Of a stretch of 64,000 bases of DNA, positions 43,997 through 53,646 are shown piece by piece. Under the pieces are notes generated by a model. That model was not told where the DNA came from, did no database searches, and was given only the letters and a program-made list of their open reading frames with translations. Location: contig JAFQAT010000010.1 of NCBI GenBank assembly GCA_017399865.1, positions 17,853 to 81,852 on the forward strand, written 5' to 3'. This DNA comes from Bacteroidales bacterium (GTDB lineage: Bacteria > Bacteroidota > Bacteroidia > Bacteroidales > UBA932). The stretch's first letter is position 1. Each line of letters begins with the position of its first letter. Position numbers and translations under genes: made by a program.

Positions 43997-45655
43997 TTAA
44001 TAATTCGGGTTCTGTTCCAATGTGTTGTTTGAATTCTCAATCTCTGAGCGGAGGAATGGAAGGTAGTAGTTTCTTTCGTAGAATGTACGTGTAGCTACTT
44101 CTGTCACCTCATAATTCCAGCCCTCACCGTTCTTGGTAATCTTAACACCAAGAACAGGTTTGTTAAGAACATCCATTGCATCTTTCCAACGGAGAAGGTC
44201 CCAATAACGGTGGTCCTCAAATGCGAGCTCAATTCGTCTCTCGTGCTTTACAACGTCACGGAAAGACTCCTTGTCACTGGCTGTTACCTTAGGAAGGTTT
44301 ACGCTTGCACGGTCTCTCACCTTCTGAAGTGCCTGGCGTGCAGACATCAGATAACCTGCAGGTACAGCATCAGGGCCATAAGCCTCATTCATAGCCTCAG
44401 CATAGTTGAGGAGGACCTCTGCCCAACGATAAGCCACCCAGTTATGCTGTGCATTCTGTCCCTGAGTAAGGTTCAGGTTGTCAGTGAGGAACTTCTTGAG
44501 ATAATATCCTGTACGGCTTGCGTTAGCTCTTGCCATATCATCGCTACCACCTGCAGCCTGATCGATCGTACGTCCGTTCCAAGTACTTCCATTAGTTACG
44601 ATAGAAGCAGTAAGACGTGGGTCACGGTTTGCATAAGGGTTTGTAGGATCTGGAGTTCCGATATACTCATATGCTGCCACAAGATTATGAGTAGGTGTTG
44701 CACCACTCTTTCCACCCTGAGTTGCGATAGGATAATTGTTTACCTCCATTGAATTAGACTGAGCACGGCGTACTGCGTAGATAGTTTCTGAGCTGGCTAC
44801 AGAGTTACCACCCACAAAGTATGAACCATAGTCAGAAGCGAGTGAGTATGAAAGATCTGTATTTGTAATGAGCTCATTTGCCGCTGCGGCTGCTGCCTCC
44901 CACTTCTTTACGTCATTTGTAGGATTGTGGAGAGGAGATGCTGCATAAAGGAGAGTACGGGCTTTGATTGCAAGAGCGACACCGAGAGTGAAACGTCCCT
45001 GACGCTCACTGAAATCATTCCAGTTCAAAGCAAGCTCTGACTTGTAAGAATCGATCTCTGTCACAATATAGTCTACGACTTCCTCGTAAGTAGAACGCTT
45101 CACCATCTCACCATTATCAACAAAAGACTCGATGATAGGAACGCCGCCATACATTTTTGCAAGTTCAGAATAGTAGTATGCCTTTGCAATGTGAGCTTCA
45201 GCCTTATACCAAGCAAGTGACTGGAGATCACGCTCATAGTTCACTTTATCAGTAACAAGGTTACGATTCTGAGCAAGGAGTTCCTCACCCTTACCATCCT
45301 TAACATAATCAAGGAAGAAGTTAGCGGCGCGGATTCCTTCATAATAGTTTTTATAGTATGTGAAGAGAGGGTTGGTATTCTCATTCAGCATACCCTTATT
45401 GAAATAGATTACAGTAGACTGAGCAGAAGTCTGCTGAGCCTCATCTGATGCTGTAGCGAAGATATTGCTGTCGATTGTACCGAAGCCGTATCCGATAGGA
45501 GAATAGAAGGCATTTGCAAAGCCCCAGATAGATCCCCTGTTGGTAGCAATCGTTTCTCCAGTCTGACTCTTGTCAAGGCTGGTATCAAGGAAGTCGCTGC
45601 AGGCAGATGATACCAATGCAATCACAAAAGCGGATAATATTGTTCTTATTTTCAT
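43997..45655 (-). CDS. SusD/RagB-family lipoprotein (second of the large operon)
   Basis: 552 residues from ATG 45655; lipobox LVSSAC (Cys19). SusD features: NFFLDYVKDGKGEELLAQNRNL region, YKAEAHIAKAYYYSELAKMYGGVPII (near 155-180), RWAEVLLNYAEAMNEAYG and VKHERRIELAFEDHRYWDLLRW, with the TLEQNPNY ending. It partners the short SusC just upstream (gap 12 bases). Length is typical. Confidence 0.93.
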   Translation of the reverse strand: MKIRTILSAFVIALVSSACSDFLDTSLDKSQTGETIATNRGSIWGFANAFYSPIGYGFGTIDSNIFATASDEAQQTSAQSTVIYFNKGMLNENTNPLFTYYKNYYEGIRAANFFLDYVKDGKGEELLAQNRNLVTDKVNYERDLQSLAWYKAEAHIAKAYYYSELAKMYGGVPIIESFVDNGEMVKRSTYEEVVDYIVTEIDSYKSELALNWNDFSERQGRFTLGVALAIKARTLLYAASPLHNPTNDVKKWEAAAAAANELITNTDLSYSLASDYGSYFVGGNSVASSETIYAVRRAQSNSMEVNNYPIATQGGKSGATPTHNLVAAYEYIGTPDPTNPYANRDPRLTASIVTNGSTWNGRTIDQAAGGSDDMARANASRTGYYLKKFLTDNLNLTQGQNAQHNWVAYRWAEVLLNYAEAMNEAYGPDAVPAGYLMSARQALQKVRDRASVNLPKVTASDKESFRDVVKHERRIELAFEDHRYWDLLRWKDAMDVLNKPVLGVKITKNGEGWNYEVTEVATRTFYERNYYLPFLRSEIENSNNTLEQNPNY

Positions 45656-45667
45656 AATATGCATTCT

Positions 45668-48484
45668 TTAGAAGGTAATCGATACGCCTACGTTGTAGGA
45701 TTTGATTGTAGGATAACCGCTGATCTTCTCAGGATCCATGTTGTAGTTCTTGAGGAGACCGCTGAATGTGAGGAGGTTCTGAGCGCTCAGATATACTCTG
45801 AGATTGTCAACACCAGCCTGCTGGAGCTTGCGTGCATCGAAGTTATATCCGAGTTCGAGGTTGCGAAGCTTGAGGTAATCAGCATTCTTGATCCAAAGGG
45901 AGCTTGTCTGATAGTTGTTCTCGTTGTTCTGGGTAGTAAGGCGTGGATACCTTGCTGTTGCACGTGTATCAATTCCCTGAACTGGGTAATAAGCCCATGC
46001 GCCCTTGGCAATATCGTATGCATTACCATTGTTTACGAAAGCGACTACCTGGTTTCTGTTATCAAGAAGATTTACTGAAGCACCTGCAGCACCCTGGAAG
46101 AGAACTTCAAGGTCAAATCCCTTATAAGCGATCTTGCCACCGAAGCTGAAGTACCACTCCGGATATGGTGACTTACCGATCTGAGTAACGTCATTCTGGT
46201 CAACTACACCATTCTCATCAAGGTCACGATACTTCACGTCTCCTGGCTGAACTGAACCAAATGCAGGTGTTGGGATACCTGGCTTAAGGTTGCCTGCATT
46301 GTCGAAGTCAGTGACATCATAGAATCTCTCTGCCTCAAGACCGATATATGTTCCGTAAGGACGACCTGTCTTTGCGCTGAATGCGTTAGCAGGAGCGACC
46401 TCAGCCATATAATCAATCACGTTCTTGGTGTAAGAAACCATACCGTTGAGTCTGTATGAGAAGTCTCCGCTCTTACCAGCATAAACTGCAGAAGCTTCAA
46501 AGCCCTTGTTTGTCATCTCACCTACATTAGAGAACACATACTGCTTTCCGTAGTATCCCATCTTTGTATTGTCGAGAGTAAGGATGTTGCTTCTCTTATC
46601 CATGAATGCGTCAACTGTGAGGCTAAGACCCTGGAAAAGGGTAGCATCAATACCTACGTTATACTTAACGCTCTTCTCAGGAACCACGTTCACATTGCTG
46701 ATGAACATAGGAACATAAGTGGTCTGCCATGATCCTTCATTCTGTCCCATATAGAAAGAACCGATATAACTATAAGTATAATAATCCTTATAGAGGAAGC
46801 GTCCGTTTGAAGAGAACTCAGAAAGTGCAGAAGTAGCATTTGAATCACTTGCACCGGCGATACCGAATGATGCTCTTACCTTGAGGAAGTCAACCCATGA
46901 ACTATCCTTGAGGAAGTCCTCATTTGAAGCAACCCAACCGAATGATGCCGATGGATAGAAATGCCATCTGTGACCAGGAGCGAAAGAGTCGTTTCCAAAG
47001 TATGAGAACGCAGCCTGAGCGACATATCTGTTATCATAGTTATAATCTACGATACCATTAAGGTTAAGGTAATTATACTTGTATGAGAAATAACCGTCAC
47101 CCTTATATGCAGAGATGTCATAGTTTACCTTTGCTGAAACAGCGTTCTTACCGAAGTTGCGGTCGTATCCGACTGCAAGGCGTCCCTGCTTCCAGTCCTG
47201 CATTCCACCAGAACCGTAACCGCTTGCTGTAATTGAAGTAGTCTGGTTTGTAGTAGTGGTGTTGCCATTGAAATAACGGGCGTAATCCTTGGTCTTGCTG
47301 TAAGTACTCAAAGTGTAGCTATAGAATGAGAATGCTTCCTCAAAATACAGACCTGGAGTGATTACATCAAGCTTCTCTCTGAGCTGGAAGTTACCCTGAA
47401 GAGCTCTTGCCTTCTGTGAATACCATCCGAGTTCATTTACTGAACCATATGGGTTGTTTGGATATACGGCTGTACCTGAAAGGTATCCGAGTTCCTTGTC
47501 ATCCCAGATATTGTATGCATTCGAAGGAATACGTGCAAGGTCATTGAAAAGATCTGTAACGCCATAGTTTGGTCTCCTACGCATCTCGATCTTTCCGTTG
47601 AAGTCTACCTTGAACTCGAAGATCTTCATGATATTGAAGTCGAGGTTTGCACGGATGTTATATCTCTCGTAACCAAGATTCTTTGTCTTGTCTGTATTCT
47701 TGGTATTGAAAAGACCCTGAGTGTTCAGGTAACCGAGATTCACATTATAGCGTGCATTTTCGTTTCCACCATTGAATATGACATCACCGTCCATGTATGA
47801 ACCTGCGTCGCGAAGCACTTCGTCATACCAATCTACATTGACACCAGTACCATTCTTATAAGCAGCAAGCTGATCATCAGAATACTTAGGAGTCCATACC
47901 ATACCGTTGTCATTTGAAACAGCCTGGTTGTAGAGATTTGCAAAATCGTATGAATTGAGAGGCTTGTTTATCACGTTAGGAGTTGTAGCACCATAACGCA
48001 CATTTGCCGACACTGTAGCAGGACCGATTTTTCCTCTTTTGGTTTCGATCTTGATCACACCGTTAGCACCACGGTCACCATAGATTGCGAGAGCAGCTCC
48101 GTCCTTAAGGATTGACACGCTTTCAATCTCTGATGGAGAGAGTGATACGAGATACTCTGAATTTACTTCAAAGCCGTCAACGAAGATCTTGGCTGAGTTC
48201 CATGCGCCTGAACCATAACTGTTCACACCACGGATGAGCCACTGTGCATTATCATATCCCACAGCGCCGTTACCCTGAAGAACTGTAAGACCAGGAAGCA
48301 TACCTACCCAAGTATTTGAAAGGTTGGCTGACTGGATGTGGTACAGATCATCTCCGGATACAGTCGACACAGCGGCAGTTGACAACGAATCGGATTTCTC
48401 CTGTGCTGTCAAGCCTGTGGAAATCAGTATCGATGCGCTCAACAAAGTGAGACATCTGAATATATTCTGTTTTCTCATTGTCAT
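45668..48484 (-). CDS. SusC-like TonB-dependent receptor, short form
   Basis: 938 residues (936 if the second ATG at 48478 is used); signal ends near residue 27 (GLTAQ). As in the partial SusC at 1-1004, the plug domain (SNTWVGMLPGLTVLQGNGAVGYDNAQWLIRGVNSYG, ESVSILKDGAALAIYGDRGANGVIKIETKRG) follows directly, without a carboxypeptidase-regulatory-like domain. The barrel ends in YNVGVSITF. It lies 7 bases after one SusD and 12 before another. Probably imports a mannan-derived oligosaccharide different from that handled by the long SusC. Confidence 0.93.
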   Translation of the reverse strand: MTMRKQNIFRCLTLLSASILISTGLTAQEKSDSLSTAAVSTVSGDDLYHIQSANLSNTWVGMLPGLTVLQGNGAVGYDNAQWLIRGVNSYGSGAWNSAKIFVDGFEVNSEYLVSLSPSEIESVSILKDGAALAIYGDRGANGVIKIETKRGKIGPATVSANVRYGATTPNVINKPLNSYDFANLYNQAVSNDNGMVWTPKYSDDQLAAYKNGTGVNVDWYDEVLRDAGSYMDGDVIFNGGNENARYNVNLGYLNTQGLFNTKNTDKTKNLGYERYNIRANLDFNIMKIFEFKVDFNGKIEMRRRPNYGVTDLFNDLARIPSNAYNIWDDKELGYLSGTAVYPNNPYGSVNELGWYSQKARALQGNFQLREKLDVITPGLYFEEAFSFYSYTLSTYSKTKDYARYFNGNTTTTNQTTSITASGYGSGGMQDWKQGRLAVGYDRNFGKNAVSAKVNYDISAYKGDGYFSYKYNYLNLNGIVDYNYDNRYVAQAAFSYFGNDSFAPGHRWHFYPSASFGWVASNEDFLKDSSWVDFLKVRASFGIAGASDSNATSALSEFSSNGRFLYKDYYTYSYIGSFYMGQNEGSWQTTYVPMFISNVNVVPEKSVKYNVGIDATLFQGLSLTVDAFMDKRSNILTLDNTKMGYYGKQYVFSNVGEMTNKGFEASAVYAGKSGDFSYRLNGMVSYTKNVIDYMAEVAPANAFSAKTGRPYGTYIGLEAERFYDVTDFDNAGNLKPGIPTPAFGSVQPGDVKYRDLDENGVVDQNDVTQIGKSPYPEWYFSFGGKIAYKGFDLEVLFQGAAGASVNLLDNRNQVVAFVNNGNAYDIAKGAWAYYPVQGIDTRATARYPRLTTQNNENNYQTSSLWIKNADYLKLRNLELGYNFDARKLQQAGVDNLRVYLSAQNLLTFSGLLKNYNMDPEKISGYPTIKSYNVGVSITF

Positions 48485-48491
48485 CTATATT

Positions 48492-50315
48492 TTAATAACC
48501 TGGATTCTGAGTGGTAGTTCCCTTGTTCACCTCTGACTGAGGGAATGGTTCAAGATACATTGCAGGAGACCAGAATGCCTGATAAAGTTCGCACTCCCAA
48601 TAAGTCTCGATATTCTCAGCAGCATATGGCCATGTTGCATCAGCCTTGATATTGTATGTAAATCCACGCATTGAACCTCCGCAGATACCATTTGCAATAT
48701 CCTTATGCTTCCAGTGCTTTACGTCAAAGTATCTATGGTTCTCGCAGAAGAACTCGATAGCCTTCTCTCTCTGGATGATAGCTCTGAGCTTAGCCTGATC
48801 CTTCTCAGTGATGCTTGGAAGACCTGCACGGTTGTGTACCTTATTGAGATTCTCAAGAGCCTTGGTAGGGTTACCATACTCGTTGTATGCTTCTGCAAGG
48901 TTGAGATAAGTCTCAGCAAGACGGAAGAGTGGGAATTCGAACCATGTTCTTGAACCTGCATTGTAATAGAACTTTGTTCTTTCACCACAAGCCTGACCTG
49001 TACCTCCTACGCTGTTAGGGAATGCGTTGCCTGAACTAGTCTTTGCATCATAACCACCACGGTTCCATCCGAGATTTGACCAGCTGGTATTTCCTTCATT
49101 GTTCTTAGAATCAAAACCACCGAACTTGATATCTGCAAGTGCTCTGGCTTCGATAGAACCGATGTTGGCAATCCAATCTGATCCGTTCCTAGGAGCAGCA
49201 TCTCCAACAGCTGGCCAACTCATTTCCGAACCATCGTTCTTATAATACATCTTTACATGATTTGAAAGAACTCCGGTATTATCGGTATCGTATCTGTTGT
49301 AAGTCCAATAAGGAGAACAGTTGTGATAGTAAGAAATGTAGTTGCTGTACATATCTGTACTGTTACGCTTGTAAGCAAGGATAATCTCGGCATTTGCAGG
49401 AGTTGAGGTTGCAGTAGCATAGTCAACAAATGCATTTGCATTAGGAGTTCCACCTGTATTGATGAGTGTCACACCATTTCCTGAAGCCCATGAAAGAACT
49501 GCTTCGTTTGCATCGATTGCATCCTTCCAACGCTCCTTGTCTTCTTTACCGAAGCAGATGAGGTTGTTAAGCTCACCATTATCAAGATAAGGAGTAGCGC
49601 TGTTGAAGAGGGGACGAGCTGCAAACATAAGCGCTCTTGCCTTGATAGCGAGAACCGCACCCTGTGTCATACGACCAGTGTTTGCCGCATCCCACTTTGC
49701 AGGGAGACCGGCATGAGCCTCGTCGCAAAGATCAAGGATGTACTGAAGAGTCTCCTCAAGTGTAGCACGGCCTGCTGTAAGGTCATCACTAGCCTCAAAA
49801 GACTTTGTTACAATCGGAACGCCACCATAACGGTAGAACATACCCATATATCTATATGCGATAAGTGCAGTAACTTCTGCCTTGATTGCGTCCTTATCCT
49901 TCTGGTCCATATCAACCACCTGATCAATGTTCTCCTTTACGATGAAGCACTGACGGATGAATCTCCAGTTATTACCATAGTGGTCTGCACCGGCGTCTGA
50001 ACCATCAGAACCATTAACGCTGAGGCCAGCCTGAGCTACCTTATATGTACCATGCCAGTCATATCCTCTGTTGATCTCACCGGAGATTGAACCGAGAGTA
50101 CCGTGAGCGATACCCATACCTCCTGGAAGACCATGAACGAGGGCATTTGCATAGCAGGACATCAATGCTGCTTCGGCGTTCTTCTTGGAGCCGAACACTG
50201 CGTCGCGGTCAACTGTACCTGTGGTATCCGGCTTCTGAAGGAAGAAGTCGCAGGATGTCAAGGCAAGGAGACCGAGAACTGCCAATATTGTAGTTATTTT
50301 TTTCATCTTGTTCAT
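48492..50315 (-). CDS. SusD/RagB-family lipoprotein (first of the large operon)
   Basis: 607 residues; lipobox LLALTSC (Cys22, or Cys19 if the ATG at 50306 is used). Typical segments: ALIAYRYMGMFYRYGGVPIVTKSF, RMTQGAVLAIKARALMFAARPLFN, LFRLAETYLNLAEAYNEYG, IQREKAIEFFCENHRYFDVKHW, and the TQNPGY ending. It pairs with the 1094-residue SusC 9 bases upstream. Confidence 0.94.
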   Translation of the reverse strand: MNKMKKITTILAVLGLLALTSCDFFLQKPDTTGTVDRDAVFGSKKNAEAALMSCYANALVHGLPGGMGIAHGTLGSISGEINRGYDWHGTYKVAQAGLSVNGSDGSDAGADHYGNNWRFIRQCFIVKENIDQVVDMDQKDKDAIKAEVTALIAYRYMGMFYRYGGVPIVTKSFEASDDLTAGRATLEETLQYILDLCDEAHAGLPAKWDAANTGRMTQGAVLAIKARALMFAARPLFNSATPYLDNGELNNLICFGKEDKERWKDAIDANEAVLSWASGNGVTLINTGGTPNANAFVDYATATSTPANAEIILAYKRNSTDMYSNYISYYHNCSPYWTYNRYDTDNTGVLSNHVKMYYKNDGSEMSWPAVGDAAPRNGSDWIANIGSIEARALADIKFGGFDSKNNEGNTSWSNLGWNRGGYDAKTSSGNAFPNSVGGTGQACGERTKFYYNAGSRTWFEFPLFRLAETYLNLAEAYNEYGNPTKALENLNKVHNRAGLPSITEKDQAKLRAIIQREKAIEFFCENHRYFDVKHWKHKDIANGICGGSMRGFTYNIKADATWPYAAENIETYWECELYQAFWSPAMYLEPFPQSEVNKGTTTQNPGY

Positions 50316-50324
50316 TCTTTAATT

Positions 50325-53300
50325 TTAGAAACGCAGATTCAGACCGAATGTAACGACTCTTGTAAGAGGATATACATATGTACTTCCGTCTGTTGTCTCA
50401 GGGTCGATTCCGTAAGAAGTCAATGCATTCTTGAATGTGTATACATTATTTGCGTTCATGAACACTCTGAGCGACTGCACCTGAAGCTGGTTGAGGATAC
50501 CCCTCTTTACATTAAATGTATAGCCGAGCTCGACATTCTTAAGCTTGAAGTGGTTTGTAGATACCATCCAGTAGTCGCTGGTGAGGTAGTTGTTATGAGA
50601 AGTTGTAGGACTGTATGTAGCACGTGGGAATGTAATTTCCTCGCCTGCAGCATACTTTTCCGGAGTCCAACGTCCCTCATACTGCCAGAGCCATGCGTTA
50701 CCTGCATTCTTGTAGAACGGCATGGTGTAACCGCTGTTGAGATAGTATGAACCGTTCGCAGAGCCTGTGAAGAGCATTCTTACATCGAATCCCTTATATG
50801 CAAGGTGAAGCTTCACATTTAAGTGGTACTGAGCATAGTTAGGGAAGCCGATAGGAGCGATATCATTCTGATTGATCAGACCGTCACCGTCAAGATCCTT
50901 GTAGCGGATATCTCCAAGGGTTGCCTGATTTGATGTATATGTATTATAAGGACGGTTTGCAAGCTCCTCTGGAGTGTTGTAGAGTCCGTCGCTGATAAGT
51001 CCGAAACGCTGTCCGATAGCGTGGCCGGTCTGGTTCATCCAAGGATAAGGATTCTTTGCCTCTGCCTTGTAGATGATCTTGTTGCGAGTCCAGCTGAGGT
51101 CTGTTCCGACTGTATAGGTAAGGTCACCGATCTTATCTGACCAGTTGAGTACGAGCTCATAACCCTGGTTCTGTGTAATACCTACGTTTGCTGGAGGTAC
51201 TGAACCTGAAGAAACACCATAGATTGCAGGAATCGTTCCGAGTGTTGTAAGGATATTGTCTCGTTTTTCATAGAAGTAGTCGAAGTCTGCTGAGAGACGG
51301 TTGCTGAAGAACTTGGTCTCAACTCCGACGTCGTACTTGCGTGATCTTTCCCATGTGATGTCAGGGTTACCGAGAACACCTTCTGTTGCACCTGCAAAAT
51401 ATGCGTTTGCAGAAGAACCGTTGTTGTTACCAAGCCAGTAACCGCCCTGATTAAGGTTATAGGTATTAGGAAGGTAGTAGTATCTTCTTGAACCACCGAG
51501 ACGGTCGTTACCTACCTCACCATATGAACCACGGATCTTCATGAAAGTAAAGACATCATTCTTAGGGAACCACTTCTCGGAAGTAGGAACCCAACCGGCA
51601 GACACTGCAGGGAAGAGACCGAAACGCTTGCCTTCTGCAAACTGCTCTGTTCCGTTGTAACCTGCATTCACTTCGAGCATGTAACGGTCATCGTAGTTAT
51701 ATGTGACACGACCTACAAAACCCATGATACCTGAAGGCACGTGGTATGAGTCGCCTGGCATTGTATAACGTGATGCCTTACCGAGGAGGAGAGCTGAAAC
51801 ATTGTGCTTTCCGTATGATTCGAACCAGTCGATACCAGCGTCCATGTAAAGCTTGTTCCAGTTACTGTATCCCCATGACTCAAAAGATCCTGCTCCCATT
51901 GAACCACCGAAGAATTCAAGAATGTTAGGGTTCTCAAGACTTCTCTGAACTGTATATGATGGGATTGATGGAGTATACTTCACATAGCGGTTATAGTTAT
52001 CCTGATAAGAAACTGTCGCATATGCCCTGAGGTTAGGGTGAATATAATCCATGGTATGGTCGAGCTTGATCGAGTTGTCAAGGAGGCTGTTGAAGATTGT
52101 ACCTGAACCACTGATCAGGAGGTTATAAACAGCATTCTGTTCACCGATGTTACTGTCGGTCTTTGCAGAAAGAGGATTCTGTACTGTACCTGAGATACCG
52201 GCAAATCCACGGATAAGATTACCATCTATGATACCTGGAGAAATGAATGGGTTTGAGTCATAGATGTACTGCATGATCACCTTGTAACGGGCTGAAATAT
52301 CATAAGGGTCAGCGCTGTTACCAGGACCTGTTGTCTCACCGAACTGACCTGCTGAATTGATAGTGATCTTGAGGTTGTCGGTGATGTTGATATCAAAGTT
52401 GCTTCGGAAGTTGTAACGGTTGAATACTGAACCTGTCTGAGAACCATAGTACTCAACTGCGTTGGTAATACCCTCCTGACGGAAGTAACCGAATGAAACG
52501 AAGTACTTCACTCTGTCTGTACCACCGCTGATATTTACGTTTGCCTGATACTGAGGAGCTACTCTGTTGAACTGCTCCTTGTAAAGGTTACGCGATGCAT
52601 AGTAAAGAGCTGGAGAATTCTTAAGTTCCTCCTTCTGTGCATCTGTAAGCTGTGTCATCGCATCAACTTCCTGTGGAGTGAAGTCACGGTTGTTCTTGAA
52701 TTTCCAAAGGTCGTAGTCATCGTAGATGTACGCAGAGAGTCCTTCTTTACCAGCGTAGCTGAGCTGCTCGTTACGGATAGCCTCATTTCTGAAGAGAGCA
52801 TACTCGTAAGCTGTGGTACCTTCCTGAAGCTGAGTAGCTGCAGTAAGACCGAAGTTTGCAGATGCGCTGATGACAGGCTTACCCACATTACCGCGTTTTG
52901 TAGTCACGATGATTACACCGTTCGCACCACGGACACCATATACGGCTGTTGAAGATGCATCCTTGAGGACTGAGATGCTGGCGATTTCATTTGCATCCAT
53001 TGAGTTGAATGCGCTGAATGCCTGCTCAGAAGCCTGCTCGACACCGTCGATGATGATCAGAGGAGTAGATTCTCCATAAGTGGAAATACCACGGACGTAG
53101 ATATTTGCCGAGTTACGTCCTGGCTCTCCTGAGGTCTGAAGACCGCTGACACCAGGGGTGTTACCGAGGAGGGCGTTAGAGATGTTCGCAACCGGTGCAG
53201 CAACGAGTTCATTACCGTTTACCGCTGAGATGGCACCTGTGACATTGATCTTCTTCTGAGTGGCGAAAGCCGTTACTACGACTTCTTCCATCAGATTCGC

Positions 53301-53609
53301 GTCAGTTTCCATCTGTACCAGAATCATCTTCTGGTCTGAAACCGATATCTCCTGTGTCTTGAAGCCGATAAACTGGAACTCGAGCACTGCATTGCCTGAA
53401 GGTACTGTTATGGAGAACTTACCATCGATGTCTGTCGAAACACCGTTTGTCGTACCTTTCTCAACTACGAATGCACCATATAACGGTTCACCGTTATCGT
53501 CCTGCACTACACCATTGACAGTCCTGCTTTGAGCATAAAGCGGGCTGGCAATGACTCCGCACAGCAGCATGATGCCGCTTAGCAGAAATAATTTGAGTGA
53601 TTTGGTCAT
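50325..53609 (-). CDS. SusC-like TonB-dependent receptor, long form
   Basis: 1094 residues. Signal 1-27 (SPLYAQ), carboxypeptidase-regulatory-like domain (about 30-110: TVNGVVQDDNGEPLYGAFVVEKGTTNGVSTDIDGKFSI), TonB plug (about 118-235: NIYVRGISTYGESTPLIIIDG, SSTAVYGVRGANGVIIVTTKRG) and a barrel ending VTFGLNLRF. It follows the GH26 gene by 37 bases and precedes its SusD by 9. Outer-membrane import of mannan oligosaccharides produced by the adjacent surface GH26 is inferred. Confidence 0.94.
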   Translation of the reverse strand: MTKSLKLFLLSGIMLLCGVIASPLYAQSRTVNGVVQDDNGEPLYGAFVVEKGTTNGVSTDIDGKFSITVPSGNAVLEFQFIGFKTQEISVSDQKMILVQMETDANLMEEVVVTAFATQKKINVTGAISAVNGNELVAAPVANISNALLGNTPGVSGLQTSGEPGRNSANIYVRGISTYGESTPLIIIDGVEQASEQAFSAFNSMDANEIASISVLKDASSTAVYGVRGANGVIIVTTKRGNVGKPVISASANFGLTAATQLQEGTTAYEYALFRNEAIRNEQLSYAGKEGLSAYIYDDYDLWKFKNNRDFTPQEVDAMTQLTDAQKEELKNSPALYYASRNLYKEQFNRVAPQYQANVNISGGTDRVKYFVSFGYFRQEGITNAVEYYGSQTGSVFNRYNFRSNFDINITDNLKITINSAGQFGETTGPGNSADPYDISARYKVIMQYIYDSNPFISPGIIDGNLIRGFAGISGTVQNPLSAKTDSNIGEQNAVYNLLISGSGTIFNSLLDNSIKLDHTMDYIHPNLRAYATVSYQDNYNRYVKYTPSIPSYTVQRSLENPNILEFFGGSMGAGSFESWGYSNWNKLYMDAGIDWFESYGKHNVSALLLGKASRYTMPGDSYHVPSGIMGFVGRVTYNYDDRYMLEVNAGYNGTEQFAEGKRFGLFPAVSAGWVPTSEKWFPKNDVFTFMKIRGSYGEVGNDRLGGSRRYYYLPNTYNLNQGGYWLGNNNGSSANAYFAGATEGVLGNPDITWERSRKYDVGVETKFFSNRLSADFDYFYEKRDNILTTLGTIPAIYGVSSGSVPPANVGITQNQGYELVLNWSDKIGDLTYTVGTDLSWTRNKIIYKAEAKNPYPWMNQTGHAIGQRFGLISDGLYNTPEELANRPYNTYTSNQATLGDIRYKDLDGDGLINQNDIAPIGFPNYAQYHLNVKLHLAYKGFDVRMLFTGSANGSYYLNSGYTMPFYKNAGNAWLWQYEGRWTPEKYAAGEEITFPRATYSPTTSHNNYLTSDYWMVSTNHFKLKNVELGYTFNVKRGILNQLQVQSLRVFMNANNVYTFKNALTSYGIDPETTDGSTYVYPLTRVVTFGLNLRF

Positions 53610-53646
53610 TTTGGTTATGTTTTGTTGTTTATATTCTTTGAAAGGA

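Noticed and set aside
50103-50750. A 215-residue plus-strand frame opposite the SusD/SusC junction, and similar long frames such as 18676-19719 and 10657-11487
   Set aside because: They are antisense shadows of well-supported genes (SusC/SusD, aspS, GH130) and have no recognisable motif or promoter.
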